Below are positions 54,614 to 62,619 of a stretch of 64,000 bases of DNA, one piece after another. The DNA lies in assembly GCA_030427585.1 (NCBI GenBank), contig JAUIBW010000002.1:124001-188000 (forward strand), given 5' to 3'. Under the pieces are notes generated by a model. That model worked only from the letters and a program-made list of their open reading frames with translations, was not told the DNA's origin and ran no database searches. This stretch comes from Bacteroidia bacterium (GTDB taxonomy: Bacteria; Bacteroidota; Bacteroidia; Flavobacteriales; Flavobacteriaceae). Made by a program: the position numbers and the translations under genes. The stretch's first letter is position 1. Every line of letters starts with the position of its first letter.

Positions 54614-56074
54614 TTACCCATACACCTTCAAGAAATTATTTTTTCTTCGAGCGATTCCAATATAAGCAGGCAAATTTCCTCGTTGGAAAAGGAAGGAAAA
54701 ATAAGGAAAATCGCATCCCGCATATATACTTCGAACTTTACGGATACCAATGAAGCTATTGTTAAAAGGAATCTTTTTACTATTCTCGGGAAATTATACC
54801 CCGGATCATTATTAAGCCATAGATCTGCTATTGAATTCAAACCTACTTCAAAAGGACATATATTCATAACCTATACCTATACCAAAAAAGTAAGTTTACC
54901 AGGGATAACCATACGGTTTCTTCAAGGAGAAGGCCCAATTGAAGGAGATACAATTTTTTCGGGGGAATTATATGTTTCCCAAAGAGAAAGGGCTTTTCTT
55001 GAAAATTTGCAAGTTTCTAGAAGACCCGGACCAGAATCCAAAACACTTACCCTGCCTGAAATAGAAGAAAAACTGGAACAAATTGTTAGAGTAAACGGGG
55101 AAGATGCTTTAAATGAGGTCAGGGATAAATCTAGGGTCATAGCCGAAAAGTTGATGATGCAAAAGGAATTTGAAAAACTGGATAGGTTGATAAGTGCTTT
55201 ATTGACCACCCATACTTCAAAAATATTGACCTCTCCCGTAGCAATGGCCAGAGCATTCGGAACTCCATTTGATCCGGCAAGAATCAAGTTGTTCGAAACC
55301 TTATTTTTAGCATTGCACCAACGCGAGTTTAAAAGCTATCCCGATGCAAACTTAGAGCCATCTGCATTTAAAAACTTTGCGTTTTTCGAGGCCTATTTTT
55401 CCAATTACATCGAAGGGACGGTATTTGAACTTGAAGAGGCAAAAGATATTATAAGTACAGAACAGCCTTTACCCAATAGAAATGAGGATTCCCACGATAT
55501 ATTGGGCACCTATAAATTGGTAAGCAATATGAAGGAAATGAAAACCCTCCCTACATTAGCAGAAGAGCTTTTAAAGATTTTGGAATACCGGCATCAAGTC
55601 CTTTTAGGAGCTAGATTGGACAAAAAGCCAGGAAAGTTCAAGGACAAGAATAATAGAGCAGGAAATACACATTTTGTAGATTATACAATGGTTCGGGGCA
55701 CTTTATTAAAGGGGTTTGAATATTACAATGTTTTAAATGATCCTTTTGCCAAAGCAGCCTATATTATGTTTATGGTCAGTGAGATCCATCCATTTTTGGA
55801 TGGCAACGGCAGAATAGCAAGGGTGATGATGAATGCTGAACTTGTAAAGGCAGGACAGACCAGGATTATGATCCCCACCGTTTACAGGGATGATTACTTA
55901 GGGGCTTTGAGACGGTTGACCAGACAATCGGACCCAGAAGTATATATTAGGATGTTGCAAAGAGCACAACTCTTTTGTAGTACCCTAACAGCGAATTCTA
56001 TAGATGTTATGGAGGACCAACTGGAAAGAAGTAATGCTTTTAAAGAACACGACGAAGCTCGGTTAGTATTCTGA
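54602..56074 (+). CDS. AbiEi-like / Fic fusion protein
   Basis: A 490-residue protein. Residues about 1-150 resemble an AbiEi-type antitoxin/winged-helix domain (SNISRQISSLEKEGKIRKIA, LYPGSLLSHRSAIEF). Residues about 225-480 are a Fic domain with HPFLDGNGR (396-404), the AMP-transfer motif. A possible inhibitory motif SNYIEG (267-272) fits (S/T)xxxE(G/N). It probably modifies a protein target with a nucleotide and represses its own promoter. The last iteron overlaps its ATG. It is the last gene before the right end of the element. Confidence 0.8.
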   Translation: MENSLPIHLQEIIFSSSDSNISRQISSLEKEGKIRKIASRIYTSNFTDTNEAIVKRNLFTILGKLYPGSLLSHRSAIEFKPTSKGHIFITYTYTKKVSLPGITIRFLQGEGPIEGDTIFSGELYVSQRERAFLENLQVSRRPGPESKTLTLPEIEEKLEQIVRVNGEDALNEVRDKSRVIAEKLMMQKEFEKLDRLISALLTTHTSKILTSPVAMARAFGTPFDPARIKLFETLFLALHQREFKSYPDANLEPSAFKNFAFFEAYFSNYIEGTVFELEEAKDIISTEQPLPNRNEDSHDILGTYKLVSNMKEMKTLPTLAEELLKILEYRHQVLLGARLDKKPGKFKDKNNRAGNTHFVDYTMVRGTLLKGFEYYNVLNDPFAKAAYIMFMVSEIHPFLDGNGRIARVMMNAELVKAGQTRIMIPTVYRDDYLGALRRLTRQSDPEVYIRMLQRAQLFCSTLTANSIDVMEDQLERSNAFKEHDEARLVF

Positions 56075-56335
56075 CCAAATAGACTTTGGACTTTAATCAC
56101 TTGAATAAGTTATACTACTTTATACTTTTTGACAGGGTGACAAAATCAAAAGATTGCCAAAAATTTAAAAAAGTGGCAAATATTTGAAATAGCAAATGAT
56201 TAATATCCCATCTAATATTTATTCAAAAAACATTCTGTGCTTTCTATTAAACGAAGAACTTTTATGATTTTAATGACATTAAAAGGAAAATGAAATCAAT
56301 TAGGGTCAAATAAAATGATTGGATAAAAAAGCCAA

Positions 56336-56358
56336 AAATGTTGTACCTATGTTGTACC
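56336..56358 (+). repeat. Integrase arm-type repeat, right copy
   Basis: This has the same 23 bp as at 21157-21179 and the same orientation. It contains two tandem TGTTGTACC units at 11-bp spacing, about 50 bp inside the right tRNA-Met fragment. It supports 21,012-56,450 as one element. Confidence 0.75.
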
Positions 56359-56371
56359 CAGTACATAAAAA

Positions 56372-56397
56372 AAGGCCTCACATTTCTGTGAAGCCTT
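56372..56397 (-). terminator. Terminator-like hairpin at the right element end
   Basis: AAGGC-c-TCACA (56372-56382) and TGTGA-a-GCCTT (56387-56397) form a stem with one C-A mismatch and a 4-nt loop. On the - strand it is followed by a T-run (TTTTTTT) and sits just after the tRNA-Met 3' fragment, as a tRNA terminator would. It looks like the natural 3' flank of a tRNA-Met gene carried by the element. Confidence 0.7.
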
Positions 56398-56408
56398 GGT
56401 TTTACTAG

Positions 56409-56450
56409 TAGCGGGAACTGGACTCGAACCAGTGACCTTCGGGTTATGAG
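56409..56450 (-). other. Right attachment site: 3' fragment of tRNA-Met
   Basis: On the - strand it has the CAT anticodon loop, variable loop, T-arm (stem ACTGG/CCAGT), acceptor strand TCCCGCT and discriminator A, but no 5' half. The 17-bp core 56434-56450 is identical to the left site. T-stem pairs differ from the left copy but still pair. The lack of a 5' half here suggests that another integrated segment follows and the full tRNA lies beyond the window. Confidence 0.85.
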
Positions 56451-56510
56451 ACTAAATCGTCACTATTCAACATCACTGTTTATAAGGGTTTTACGATTTT
56501 GACGTGTTAC

Positions 56511-56569
56511 ATTTCTACACATTTCCCCACATTTCAGCACGTAAAATCAGCACGTTTAGGAGACGTGCT
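56511..56569 (+). repeat. 10-bp-period direct repeats and hairpin beside the right att site
   Basis: Three tandem decamers of pattern ATTTCnnCAC-like (ATTTCTACAC, ATTTCCCCAC, ATTTCAGCAC; 56511-56540) are followed by TCAGCACGT twice (56534, 56547) and the hairpin AGCACGT (56549-56555) / ACGTGCT (56563-56569). Helically phased direct repeats next to an att core suggest integrase or excisionase arm sites of the next element. Confidence 0.55.
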
Positions 56570-56900
56570 GTTAATAATATTTTTCAAAATTTCAAAAGGC
56601 AGTTTAAACTTTAAAAATAAGTTACTAAAATTATGTTAGAACGCTTAAGTACAAAGTGAATATCATTTTCCGTATATTTCATTTAAAATTACTATTTCGT
56701 TTGTGCTAATATTTATCTTGCTGAAACGTATTCTATAGAGTTTCAAATGGAGACAACTTGTTAGAAAAGATAAAAATTATTAAAAATAGCCTCTTAATGA
56801 AATTATAGATTTAAATCCGCTTACCTTTTATAAAGAGAGTGTGTAAATTAAAGAAAATTGAATATCCTAATCAATCATATCTTATAATTCTTCCTCCTCT
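56570..56900. other. Gene-free AT-rich stretch
   Basis: About 330 nt with stops in all frames; no promoter, repeat or RNA that I can support. Confidence 0.5.
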
Positions 56901-57497
56901 TCAAAAATTAATATCCACATCAAATACAAAAAACACATTCCTGTTTTCTGGATTAGTAAATAACTGAACGACTTCAAAAATTCCATCTCTATGCTCAGAT
57001 AAAAGTTGTTCTCCATCCAACATCCATATATGGACCAATTCCGAAACTGAAGACTCTAAATTATAACTGGAAGCTTGATTAATAACTTTATTATATAAAA
57101 CCATAGATTCCTCATACAATATGTTCCAAAAATTATTATCAGTTTGTTTTGCTTGAGTACAGCACTTCAAGAATTTTTGTTCCAGATCTCCCTCGTATTT
57201 GTATACTTTATGTCCTTCAGGAAAAAGGTCTTCATAAAAGAAAGTACTCTGCCAAATATTTTCAAAAATATCCTCAATTACTTCAGGCATTATTGTATAT
57301 GCCATATCTGTCTTTAAAAGTTCTTCGGCCTTGTAATTTAAATCTGAGTAACTTAAAACTAAATAGGTTTTATTTTTGTGACTAACAATTCTCGTTTGAT
57401 TTCTTTTATTTACATAATAAGGTTTCATTTTAAATTCATCTTCACCGCATTGCAGTGCGGTCATAAATGCATCTTTATATAATTTTATATTTTGCAT
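56901..57497 (-). CDS. Hypothetical protein
   Basis: A 198-residue protein (MQNIKLYKDAFMTALQCGED, IVSHKNKTYLVLSYSDLNYK, LVHIWMLDGEQLLSEHRDGI). No signal or membrane segment. An in-frame ATG 27 nt upstream adds a Cys-containing segment; 57497 is preferred. It ends the - strand cluster of small genes in Region 3. No family recognised. It may be an effector-associated or immunity-type protein, but this is only context. Confidence 0.6.
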   Translation of the reverse strand: MQNIKLYKDAFMTALQCGEDEFKMKPYYVNKRNQTRIVSHKNKTYLVLSYSDLNYKAEELLKTDMAYTIMPEVIEDIFENIWQSTFFYEDLFPEGHKVYKYEGDLEQKFLKCCTQAKQTDNNFWNILYEESMVLYNKVINQASSYNLESSVSELVHIWMLDGEQLLSEHRDGIFEVVQLFTNPENRNVFFVFDVDINF

Positions 57498-57542
57498 GAA
57501 ACAACTTTTTAGAGTAAAGTGCAATATGTTACTTTGTTCTTA

Positions 57543-57956
57543 TTATCTAAGCATATCACTTTCCAGTTCAGGTTCATCCCAGTTATGGGGAAAATACATG
57601 CTACACATTTTAAAAAGAAAGTCTTGATGTTCTGAATATTTTGGATTAAAAATAATTTCTAAAAAAGTATAAATTTTATTAACAACCTCTTTATTTAATC
57701 TTTTCATCTCTTCATTACTAATTCTTGAAAGCTCTTTCCAAGGAATTTCTCCATATGGTGTAACTACTTTTACATCAGTATAATCCCCAGTTTTGGATTG
57801 AGGAACTACACCAGAGTGATATTCTTCCAAAACTGTATTACGAACGCAATGCATAGCCATATTTAATGCCTGTTCCTTTAATATCATAGTCGTTTTGATT
57901 GTATCCTGATCTTTTCTATCCATAACATGAGATTCTATTTGATTAATTGTATGCAT
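57543..57956 (-). CDS. Hypothetical protein, promoter lies in a possible inverton
   Basis: A 137-residue helical protein (LKEQALNMAMHCVRNTVLEE, LSRISNEEMKRLNKEVVNKI). Its ATG (57956) lies inside one arm of a 25-bp inverted repeat. The DNA between the arms carries a TATTTTTG -7-like element pointing at it. An internal Met (57923) could be the true start. The gene is followed by the 198-residue gene after 45 nt. No family recognised. Confidence 0.55.
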   Translation of the reverse strand: MHTINQIESHVMDRKDQDTIKTTMILKEQALNMAMHCVRNTVLEEYHSGVVPQSKTGDYTDVKVVTPYGEIPWKELSRISNEEMKRLNKEVVNKIYTFLEIIFNPKYSEHQDFLFKMCSMYFPHNWDEPELESDMLR

Positions 57957-58065
57957 CCGTCTAACTGCATCTTGTTAGACACAGTGGATTTGGACATATT
58001 ACTTTTTCTAGCAAAAATAGTAACAAGGCAAAATCAAATGAAGATGCAGTTAAACGGATGCATAC
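57949..58065. repeat. 25-bp inverted repeats flanking a promoter-like element (possible inverton)
   Basis: The arms at 57949-57973 and 58041-58065 are inverted copies with one mismatch in 25 bp (core GTATGCATCCGT). They enclose 67 bp that contain, on the - strand, TATTTTTG (58012-58019; consensus TAnnTTTG) preceded by TTTG. The right arm covers the end of the 58050 gene, the left arm the start of the 57956 gene. Short inverted repeats around a promoter are the layout of phase-variable promoters in Bacteroidota. Confidence 0.65.
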
Positions 58066-58391
58066 CTTTTTTCTGTGTAGCTATTTTTTAAATTTTCTTT
58101 CAATTCTTCGATTGATCCATTTAATAATAAATCAAAAAAATGTTTACAAACCTTTAAATCATCTAATTGAATTTTATACTCTTTATCTCCAAAGTTATCA
58201 AACAGCACTTTGTTTTTGTGAACTTCTAACACAACTTCATCTATATTTTCTCCATAGACACCAACCCAAAAGGCGCCATGTTCTTTATCCATTTGTTTAA
58301 GATCATCAAGTGCATTAATTATATCTTTTATCGTTATATTATCTTTATCATAACCAGATGCATACTGAATATAAGATTCTTCTATTTCCAT
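58050..58391 (-). CDS. Hypothetical acidic protein
   Basis: A 113-residue protein (NITIKDIINALDDLKQMDKE, AFWVGVYGENIDEVVLEVHK, EYKIQLDDLKVCKHFFDLLL). Small and acidic, like many immunity proteins of contact-dependent toxins, but no specific family is recognised. The last codons (KRYASV) and the stop come from the inverted-repeat arm, so the original C-terminus may have been replaced. A junction motif (TAAAGTACAAATAAACA) precedes its start. Confidence 0.55.
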   Translation of the reverse strand: MEIEESYIQYASGYDKDNITIKDIINALDDLKQMDKEHGAFWVGVYGENIDEVVLEVHKNKVLFDNFGDKEYKIQLDDLKVCKHFFDLLLNGSIEELKENLKNSYTEKRYASV

Positions 58392-58409
58392 TGTTTATTT
58401 GTACTTTAC

Positions 58410-58802
58410 TTATTTCTCTTTCCAATTTGGGATTTCTAATTTTGAACCTAACCAATCTCCTTTTTCATAATTAGGATCAAAACATTTAAAATCAACTGTT
58501 ATCTCCTTAGAACTTCCTTTAATTTTAACAATTAAATTTCCTTTATAACTTCCCCATCGTTTATGCTTTATGAGTTGGAATAAAACTGTTACTTCTTTTT
58601 CAGAAATATCTTTTTTCTCACAACTTTTTTTTATCCAGCCTTCTGCTCCAGTCAAATTAGGTTCATAAGTTCTCCAAAACTTATCGTACATCTTTGGGTA
58701 ATAAAACTTCTTCTCGTTAATCGTCTTATCAAGACTATAACTACCTTGACTATATGTAATTGTGAAAGCCAAAAAAATAAAGAGTTTTATTGCTTTTCTC
58801 AT
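58410..58802 (-). CDS. Secreted hypothetical protein
   Basis: A 130-residue protein with signal peptide (MRKAIKLFIFLAFTITYSQG). The mature part (FYYPKMYDKFWRTYEPNLTG, then IVKIKGSSKEITVDFKCFDP) has two Cys that may pair. It probably works in the periplasm or outside. ATG follows directly after the junction motif. No family recognised. Confidence 0.65.
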   Translation of the reverse strand: MRKAIKLFIFLAFTITYSQGSYSLDKTINEKKFYYPKMYDKFWRTYEPNLTGAEGWIKKSCEKKDISEKEVTVLFQLIKHKRWGSYKGNLIVKIKGSSKEITVDFKCFDPNYEKGDWLGSKLEIPNWKEK

Positions 58803-58805
58803 CGT

Positions 58806-59009
58806 TTATTTAGACTTTAAGTATTCTTTTTTAAATTCCAAAAAAGTATCATTAGTTCCTCCAAATAAGGTTTTGTTTTCCAAATATTCAAATATTTCAC
58901 TATCAGTCTTTTTAGAAGGAAATTCTTTATCTCTCAAAATGTCATTAGCTAAATCTCCAATTGGAGTATCTTCTTTTGAACATTCCTTAATAAATTTATT
59001 TATTGTCAT
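58806..59009 (-). CDS. YozE-like SAM-domain small protein
   Basis: A 67-residue protein whose N-terminal part (FIKECSKEDTPIGDLANDIL, RDKEFPSKKTDSEIFEYLEN) resembles the YozE SAM-like fold (pattern SPIGDLA.DILRDKEFP). Such proteins are small helical bundles, often found with mobile or toxin-type genes. Its stop lies inside the junction motif of the next gene. Confidence 0.65.
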   Translation of the reverse strand: MTINKFIKECSKEDTPIGDLANDILRDKEFPSKKTDSEIFEYLENKTLFGGTNDTFLEFKKEYLKSK

Positions 59010-59080
59010 ATAGTTATCGTTTTATTGAACTTTATTTTAACAGAGCATGTTTAGCTCTCGGAGCATGTTGTTGTAATATT

Positions 59081-59692
59081 TCATTGTTTAATAATTTCTA
59101 AACAAACTTTGTCTACAACGTTCCGCCACAATTTTACCTTTGTAACACTAATTGATTGATAACCATGTAATCCTTTTCCTTGCCGATTATCTCGATCAGC
59201 CTCATGAACTATCTTATGCCTTCTGTTAATTAGTTCTCCCAAACTACTCAGACTTTTTTGAATAGCATGGTTTATAGTATACCCACAGTCAGTTAATACA
59301 GAAGAAACATCAGTTGTATTATTAAAGCTTTTTAGACTAGCGTATTCTTCTATTGATTCTTGAATAAGAGCACCTACACTTTTGTGATTATGTTCAATAA
59401 GTTCTCCAAGAAAAAACTTTGTAGGCCTGCCATTAAAAAATACGCCGGCAAGTGGAACTTGATTCAATTTATCTTTTGATAAACTACTTCCTTTAAGGAT
59501 AAAAATACTTCTAAGAAAATCTTCCAACGTGGAATGCAATAATACCACTGCCGATCTCAAAATATCAGTTTTTAAAGCTGGTCGCCTTCCTTTCCCTGTA
59601 CCCTGAAGGTAATCTTCATATATTTTTATTAGATTATCTACTCGACTAAAATTTTTATCTAATCTAAAAACAATGTCGTTCATATCATCCAT
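59081..59692 (-). CDS. HEPN-type RNase candidate
   Basis: A 203-residue helical protein. It shows the HEPN pattern (RSAVVLLHSTLEDFLRSIFI) and a C-terminal RX4H motif in RRHKIVHEADRD, the active-site signature of HEPN ribonucleases. It could be a stand-alone toxin or abortive-infection effector. A partner gene (MNT or other antitoxin) is not obvious, though the neighbouring small genes are candidates. A weak junction motif precedes it. Confidence 0.7.
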   Translation of the reverse strand: MDDMNDIVFRLDKNFSRVDNLIKIYEDYLQGTGKGRRPALKTDILRSAVVLLHSTLEDFLRSIFILKGSSLSKDKLNQVPLAGVFFNGRPTKFFLGELIEHNHKSVGALIQESIEEYASLKSFNNTTDVSSVLTDCGYTINHAIQKSLSSLGELINRRHKIVHEADRDNRQGKGLHGYQSISVTKVKLWRNVVDKVCLEIIKQ

Positions 59693-59783
59693 AGGAATAG
59701 TTTATTTAGATTTTTTTATTTGTGATTGTTTTGTTCTACTGAGAAGCCCTCTATAACCTTACCGACTTAATAAATTGTGCAAG

Positions 59784-60878
59784 CTAAGGTTTGATCTGGT
59801 TAGCTCTAATTTCTTTTAAAATCTCAATTAAACTTTCGTATGGGGTATCTGGTGACTTTGTAAAATTGTAATTAGGAGTTAATAAATTTGTTAAAGATTC
59901 TAAATCCATATCCAGAGGCAATAACTCTAACAATTCTAGCGCGTCTGCTCTAGCAGTATAAAAGTTAGATAACTTAATATAGTATCTATATTGAGGTATC
60001 AATATTTTTATAAAAAACAATATCAAAATTAAAGTACCAAACCTTGTGATATTGACTTGCAATAGTTTATAAATATTTTTTTCTTGATCCTTGACCTTAG
60101 ATTTATTTTGCAAAAAATCATTTTTTTTAAGTTTTGTATTTGCCAATTGGAGCTTTAATTGGATATTTTTATCTTGAGTAGTATTAATTGAATCATTTAT
60201 AATTTTGATTTTATTCTTAGTCTGTTTTATTCTTTCTTCTCTTATTATATTATATTTGTTATATACAAGATTGTAGTTATCTGAAAGCTTACCAAATGCA
60301 TAATCACTAATTAAGAAATTTTTGATTTTTCCAAAGGCGTATGGATCATTGAAAATTGTTTTATAATTCCCAAACTTAACTTCTTTGCTGTAATTCGTTA
60401 GATATAAGTTCTTCGGATCATTTAGATCTAGTTCAACATCTTGGATAGCAATCAACACCTCAAAATAATCATTTTGTTTTTCTAACTTATAACTAGTACT
60501 ATCTATATTTTGACGTACTATACCAGATATCAATCGTTGATTCATCATTTTTGACAAAGAGTCCAATCGCTCTTTATGATTAATCAAATCAGGATCAGAA
60601 ACTAAAACTTGATATTCTTTAGTTTTGGAAAGTTTCCCTGAAAGTAATTCAATAATAGTGTCATTATTAACAATCTTATCTTCTAAAATAGTTATACGTT
60701 TTTCAAAATTCTTTACTTCTCCAAGATCATTATCAGCAATGTCAGAAGCATTAATAAACACCAAAATTCCTATAAGCAATGAAATCAGAATGAATAACAT
60801 AAAAATATATGAAAGATAAAGTGTGTTCCTTGATCTATTACGAAGATCTACAATAAAATCTTGATACTTAATTTCCAT
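59784..60878 (-). CDS. Two-helix membrane protein with coiled coil
   Basis: A 364-residue protein. One membrane helix lies near residue 18-42 (LYLSYIFMLFILISLLIGIL), then a long extracytoplasmic or cytoplasmic coiled-coil region (to about 270), then a second helix (about 278-295, FGTLILILFFIKILIPQY) and a C-terminal helical tail. It may scaffold a membrane complex with the small neighbours. No family recognised. Confidence 0.65.
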   Translation of the reverse strand: MEIKYQDFIVDLRNRSRNTLYLSYIFMLFILISLLIGILVFINASDIADNDLGEVKNFEKRITILEDKIVNNDTIIELLSGKLSKTKEYQVLVSDPDLINHKERLDSLSKMMNQRLISGIVRQNIDSTSYKLEKQNDYFEVLIAIQDVELDLNDPKNLYLTNYSKEVKFGNYKTIFNDPYAFGKIKNFLISDYAFGKLSDNYNLVYNKYNIIREERIKQTKNKIKIINDSINTTQDKNIQLKLQLANTKLKKNDFLQNKSKVKDQEKNIYKLLQVNITRFGTLILILFFIKILIPQYRYYIKLSNFYTARADALELLELLPLDMDLESLTNLLTPNYNFTKSPDTPYESLIEILKEIRANQIKP

Positions 60879-61028
60879 CGTTTATTTAAACAAAATACCC
60901 CATACTCAGAGTTAAACTGAATATGGGGTTTAATTATAATTTTTTACGTTGCTTCTAAATTACTAAAAAACTAAAACAAATGGGTTTTATTTCCTCGATT
61001 AATTTGTTATATCTGGGATAGTATCGGT

Positions 61029-61154
61029 TTATTGAACTTTAGTGTAAATTAAATACCCTACAAATAAAAGTAAGATCAGAATTGCAAGTATTACTAATAA
61101 CCTTTTATTGCTTTTAATTATCTCAGCAATTAAATCAAGTAGCGTTTCAATCAT
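61029..61154 (-). CDS. Small 41-residue membrane protein
   Basis: ATG 61154 to TAA 61029: MIETLLDLIAEIIKSNKRLL, then a hydrophobic helix (VILAILILLLFVGYLIY) and TKVQ. The ATG follows the junction motif, and the stop lies inside the next copy. One-helix peptides of this kind occur as toxin or accessory proteins, but no family is assigned. Confidence 0.55.
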   Translation of the reverse strand: MIETLLDLIAEIIKSNKRLLVILAILILLLFVGYLIYTKVQ

Positions 61155-61168
61155 CGGTTATCTAGACT

Positions 61169-61309
61169 TTAAAGCTTATCAGGACTATTCACCTCATATT
61201 CTGGTGGGAAAAAATCACTAAATTCTAATCTTCCAGTTTCTACAAGTTGATTTATTGCATTGTCGTATTCGGAATGGTCTTTTGTAAAATCACTTGGAAT
61301 CAAACTCAT
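61169..61309 (-). CDS. Small 46-residue protein
   Basis: ATG 61309 to TAA 61169 (MSLIPSDFTKDHSEYDNAIN, then QLVETGRLEFSDFFPPEYEV). It overlaps the end of the 174-residue gene by 20 nt, and its stop abuts the junction motif of the 41-residue gene. Acidic and without signal. Coding status is supported by position and composition only. Confidence 0.5.
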   Translation of the reverse strand: MSLIPSDFTKDHSEYDNAINQLVETGRLEFSDFFPPEYEVNSPDKL

Positions 61310-61814
61310 TACAAACTCGATCTCTATTCTCACTAGGATTGACTTTTAAATACTTACGGATCTCAATTGTCTTTTGTATAGATTCATTTTTGGGTCTATC
61401 ATGCCGACCTGTTTTATGTTGCCTTTTATGATATGGCTGTTTTTTAAGTGCATTGAGTTTAAAAATAGCATCATCAGATTCTAGACTCTCCATTCCTCTT
61501 TCTGTTTGTAGTACTCTAAAGGTCATCGATAATATAGTGTTTTTATCATCCTCCTGGATATAGTTAAATACAAAAATTGAAACATCGAATTTTTTATAGT
61601 CTTGTACCAATACTTTATCACCAATTAATTCGAGGATAATCATTTTTTCTTTTCTAAGAAAATCAACAGCTTCCTTTTTAGTAGGTTTTGTAAGAGTGTT
61701 TTTTTGATAATCCTCCCACTTCTTTTTTGCAAGATATTCTGAAAGATCATTTAATTCACTTTGGGTAGCAAAACGGATGTCTAAATCATATGCTTTTATA
61801 AAATTATCTTTCAT
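61290..61814 (-). CDS. Hypothetical protein, first gene of the small-gene cluster
   Basis: A 174-residue protein (LDIRFATQSELNDLSEYLAK, KMIILELIGDKVLVQDYKKF, ILSMTFRVLQTERGMESL) with a basic C-terminal tail (KRQHKTGRHDRPKN). No membrane segment. It begins the - strand cluster; a large gene-free region lies upstream, where its promoter must be. No family recognised. Confidence 0.6.
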   Translation of the reverse strand: MKDNFIKAYDLDIRFATQSELNDLSEYLAKKKWEDYQKNTLTKPTKKEAVDFLRKEKMIILELIGDKVLVQDYKKFDVSIFVFNYIQEDDKNTILSMTFRVLQTERGMESLESDDAIFKLNALKKQPYHKRQHKTGRHDRPKNESIQKTIEIRKYLKVNPSENRDRVCNEFDSK

Positions 61815-62469
61815 AATAAATTTCTACTTTTATATTGTATTAAATCAAATTTTATTTCATGTCTTAATATATAAAACTAACCCTTATATATAGGTAGTCA
61901 AAAAAAGTCGTTCCAGTGAAAACAATATACAAACTACATAATTTTTTTTCAATTACATAAACAAGTAAGTTTCTGCATGATTTAGCAAACAGGTAATCTT
62001 CATATTATCCGAGTAAAATTTATGAGTTTTAATCCTAATTGCTAAAATTGCACTCTTATCCATTTACTGATTACGGTTTTCCGTAATAATCAACAAGTTA
62101 CCTCAATAAAGAAATAAAATAAAGTAACTTTAAAAATATTAGATCTCAATAATATTATGGTTTTAACGTAATTAAAATACGGGTTTAATGCATTGATTTC
62201 CAATTAAATATGCCCTTTTATTTTTAACTTTTTTTGAAAAAATGTCTTCATCTGACGTTTTATATGTCAAATTAGTGTAATGATTCACTATACTAATCCT
62301 TGGGAAGTCCTATTTTTTCGTTTTAGAGGACGCAAAAATAAACAGAAAAAACAAGAAAAATCCTATTAATTTTTTACTAATATTTACATAGTTTTGGTTT
62401 GTAAATCAGAGTATTACGACCTTAAAAATCTTTTGTTTGCTTTTCCTTTTAACTAATAAAAATATCAAT
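61815..62469. other. Long divergent intergenic region
   Basis: About 655 nt between the divergent genes at 61814 (-) and 62470 (+). It is very AT-rich with stops in all frames. It must hold promoters for both sides; I see no clear TAnnTTTG pair or palindrome strong enough to name. Confidence 0.5.
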
Positions 62470-62619
62470 ATGAAAACTAAATCTTTTTTTTTGACAATTC
62501 TTTTTTTATGTTTATCAACGTTGTTTTTAACAAGTTGCGAATCAGATAACCCGGATGAAGAAATTTACCAAATTGAACCCGAAGAAGTTGAAGACCCAGG
62601 AGACCGTGGGAATAGTTAA
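62470..62619 (+). CDS. Small lipoprotein
   Basis: A 49-residue protein with signal peptide and lipobox LTSC, then an acidic tail (ESDNPDEEIYQIEPEEVEDP). ATG 62470 gives the complete signal; an earlier in-frame ATG is less likely. It overlaps the start of the next gene, so the two are linked. Confidence 0.65.
   Translation: MKTKSFFLTILFLCLSTLFLTSCESDNPDEEIYQIEPEEVEDPGDRGNS

Larger units (their letters stand above)
58392..61171 (-). repeat. Seven copies of a 17-nt gene-junction motif
   Basis: On the - strand, TAAAGTCTAAATAAACG lies just before the start codon at 58803-58819, and related copies at 58392, 59018, 59698 (weaker), 60879 (weaker), 61025 and 61155. Consensus TAAAGTtcaaATAAACG. In several copies the TAA is the stop codon of the upstream gene and ATG follows within 0-8 nt. 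A shared leader at every junction suggests cassette-like assembly or a common translation signal. Confidence 0.7.
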
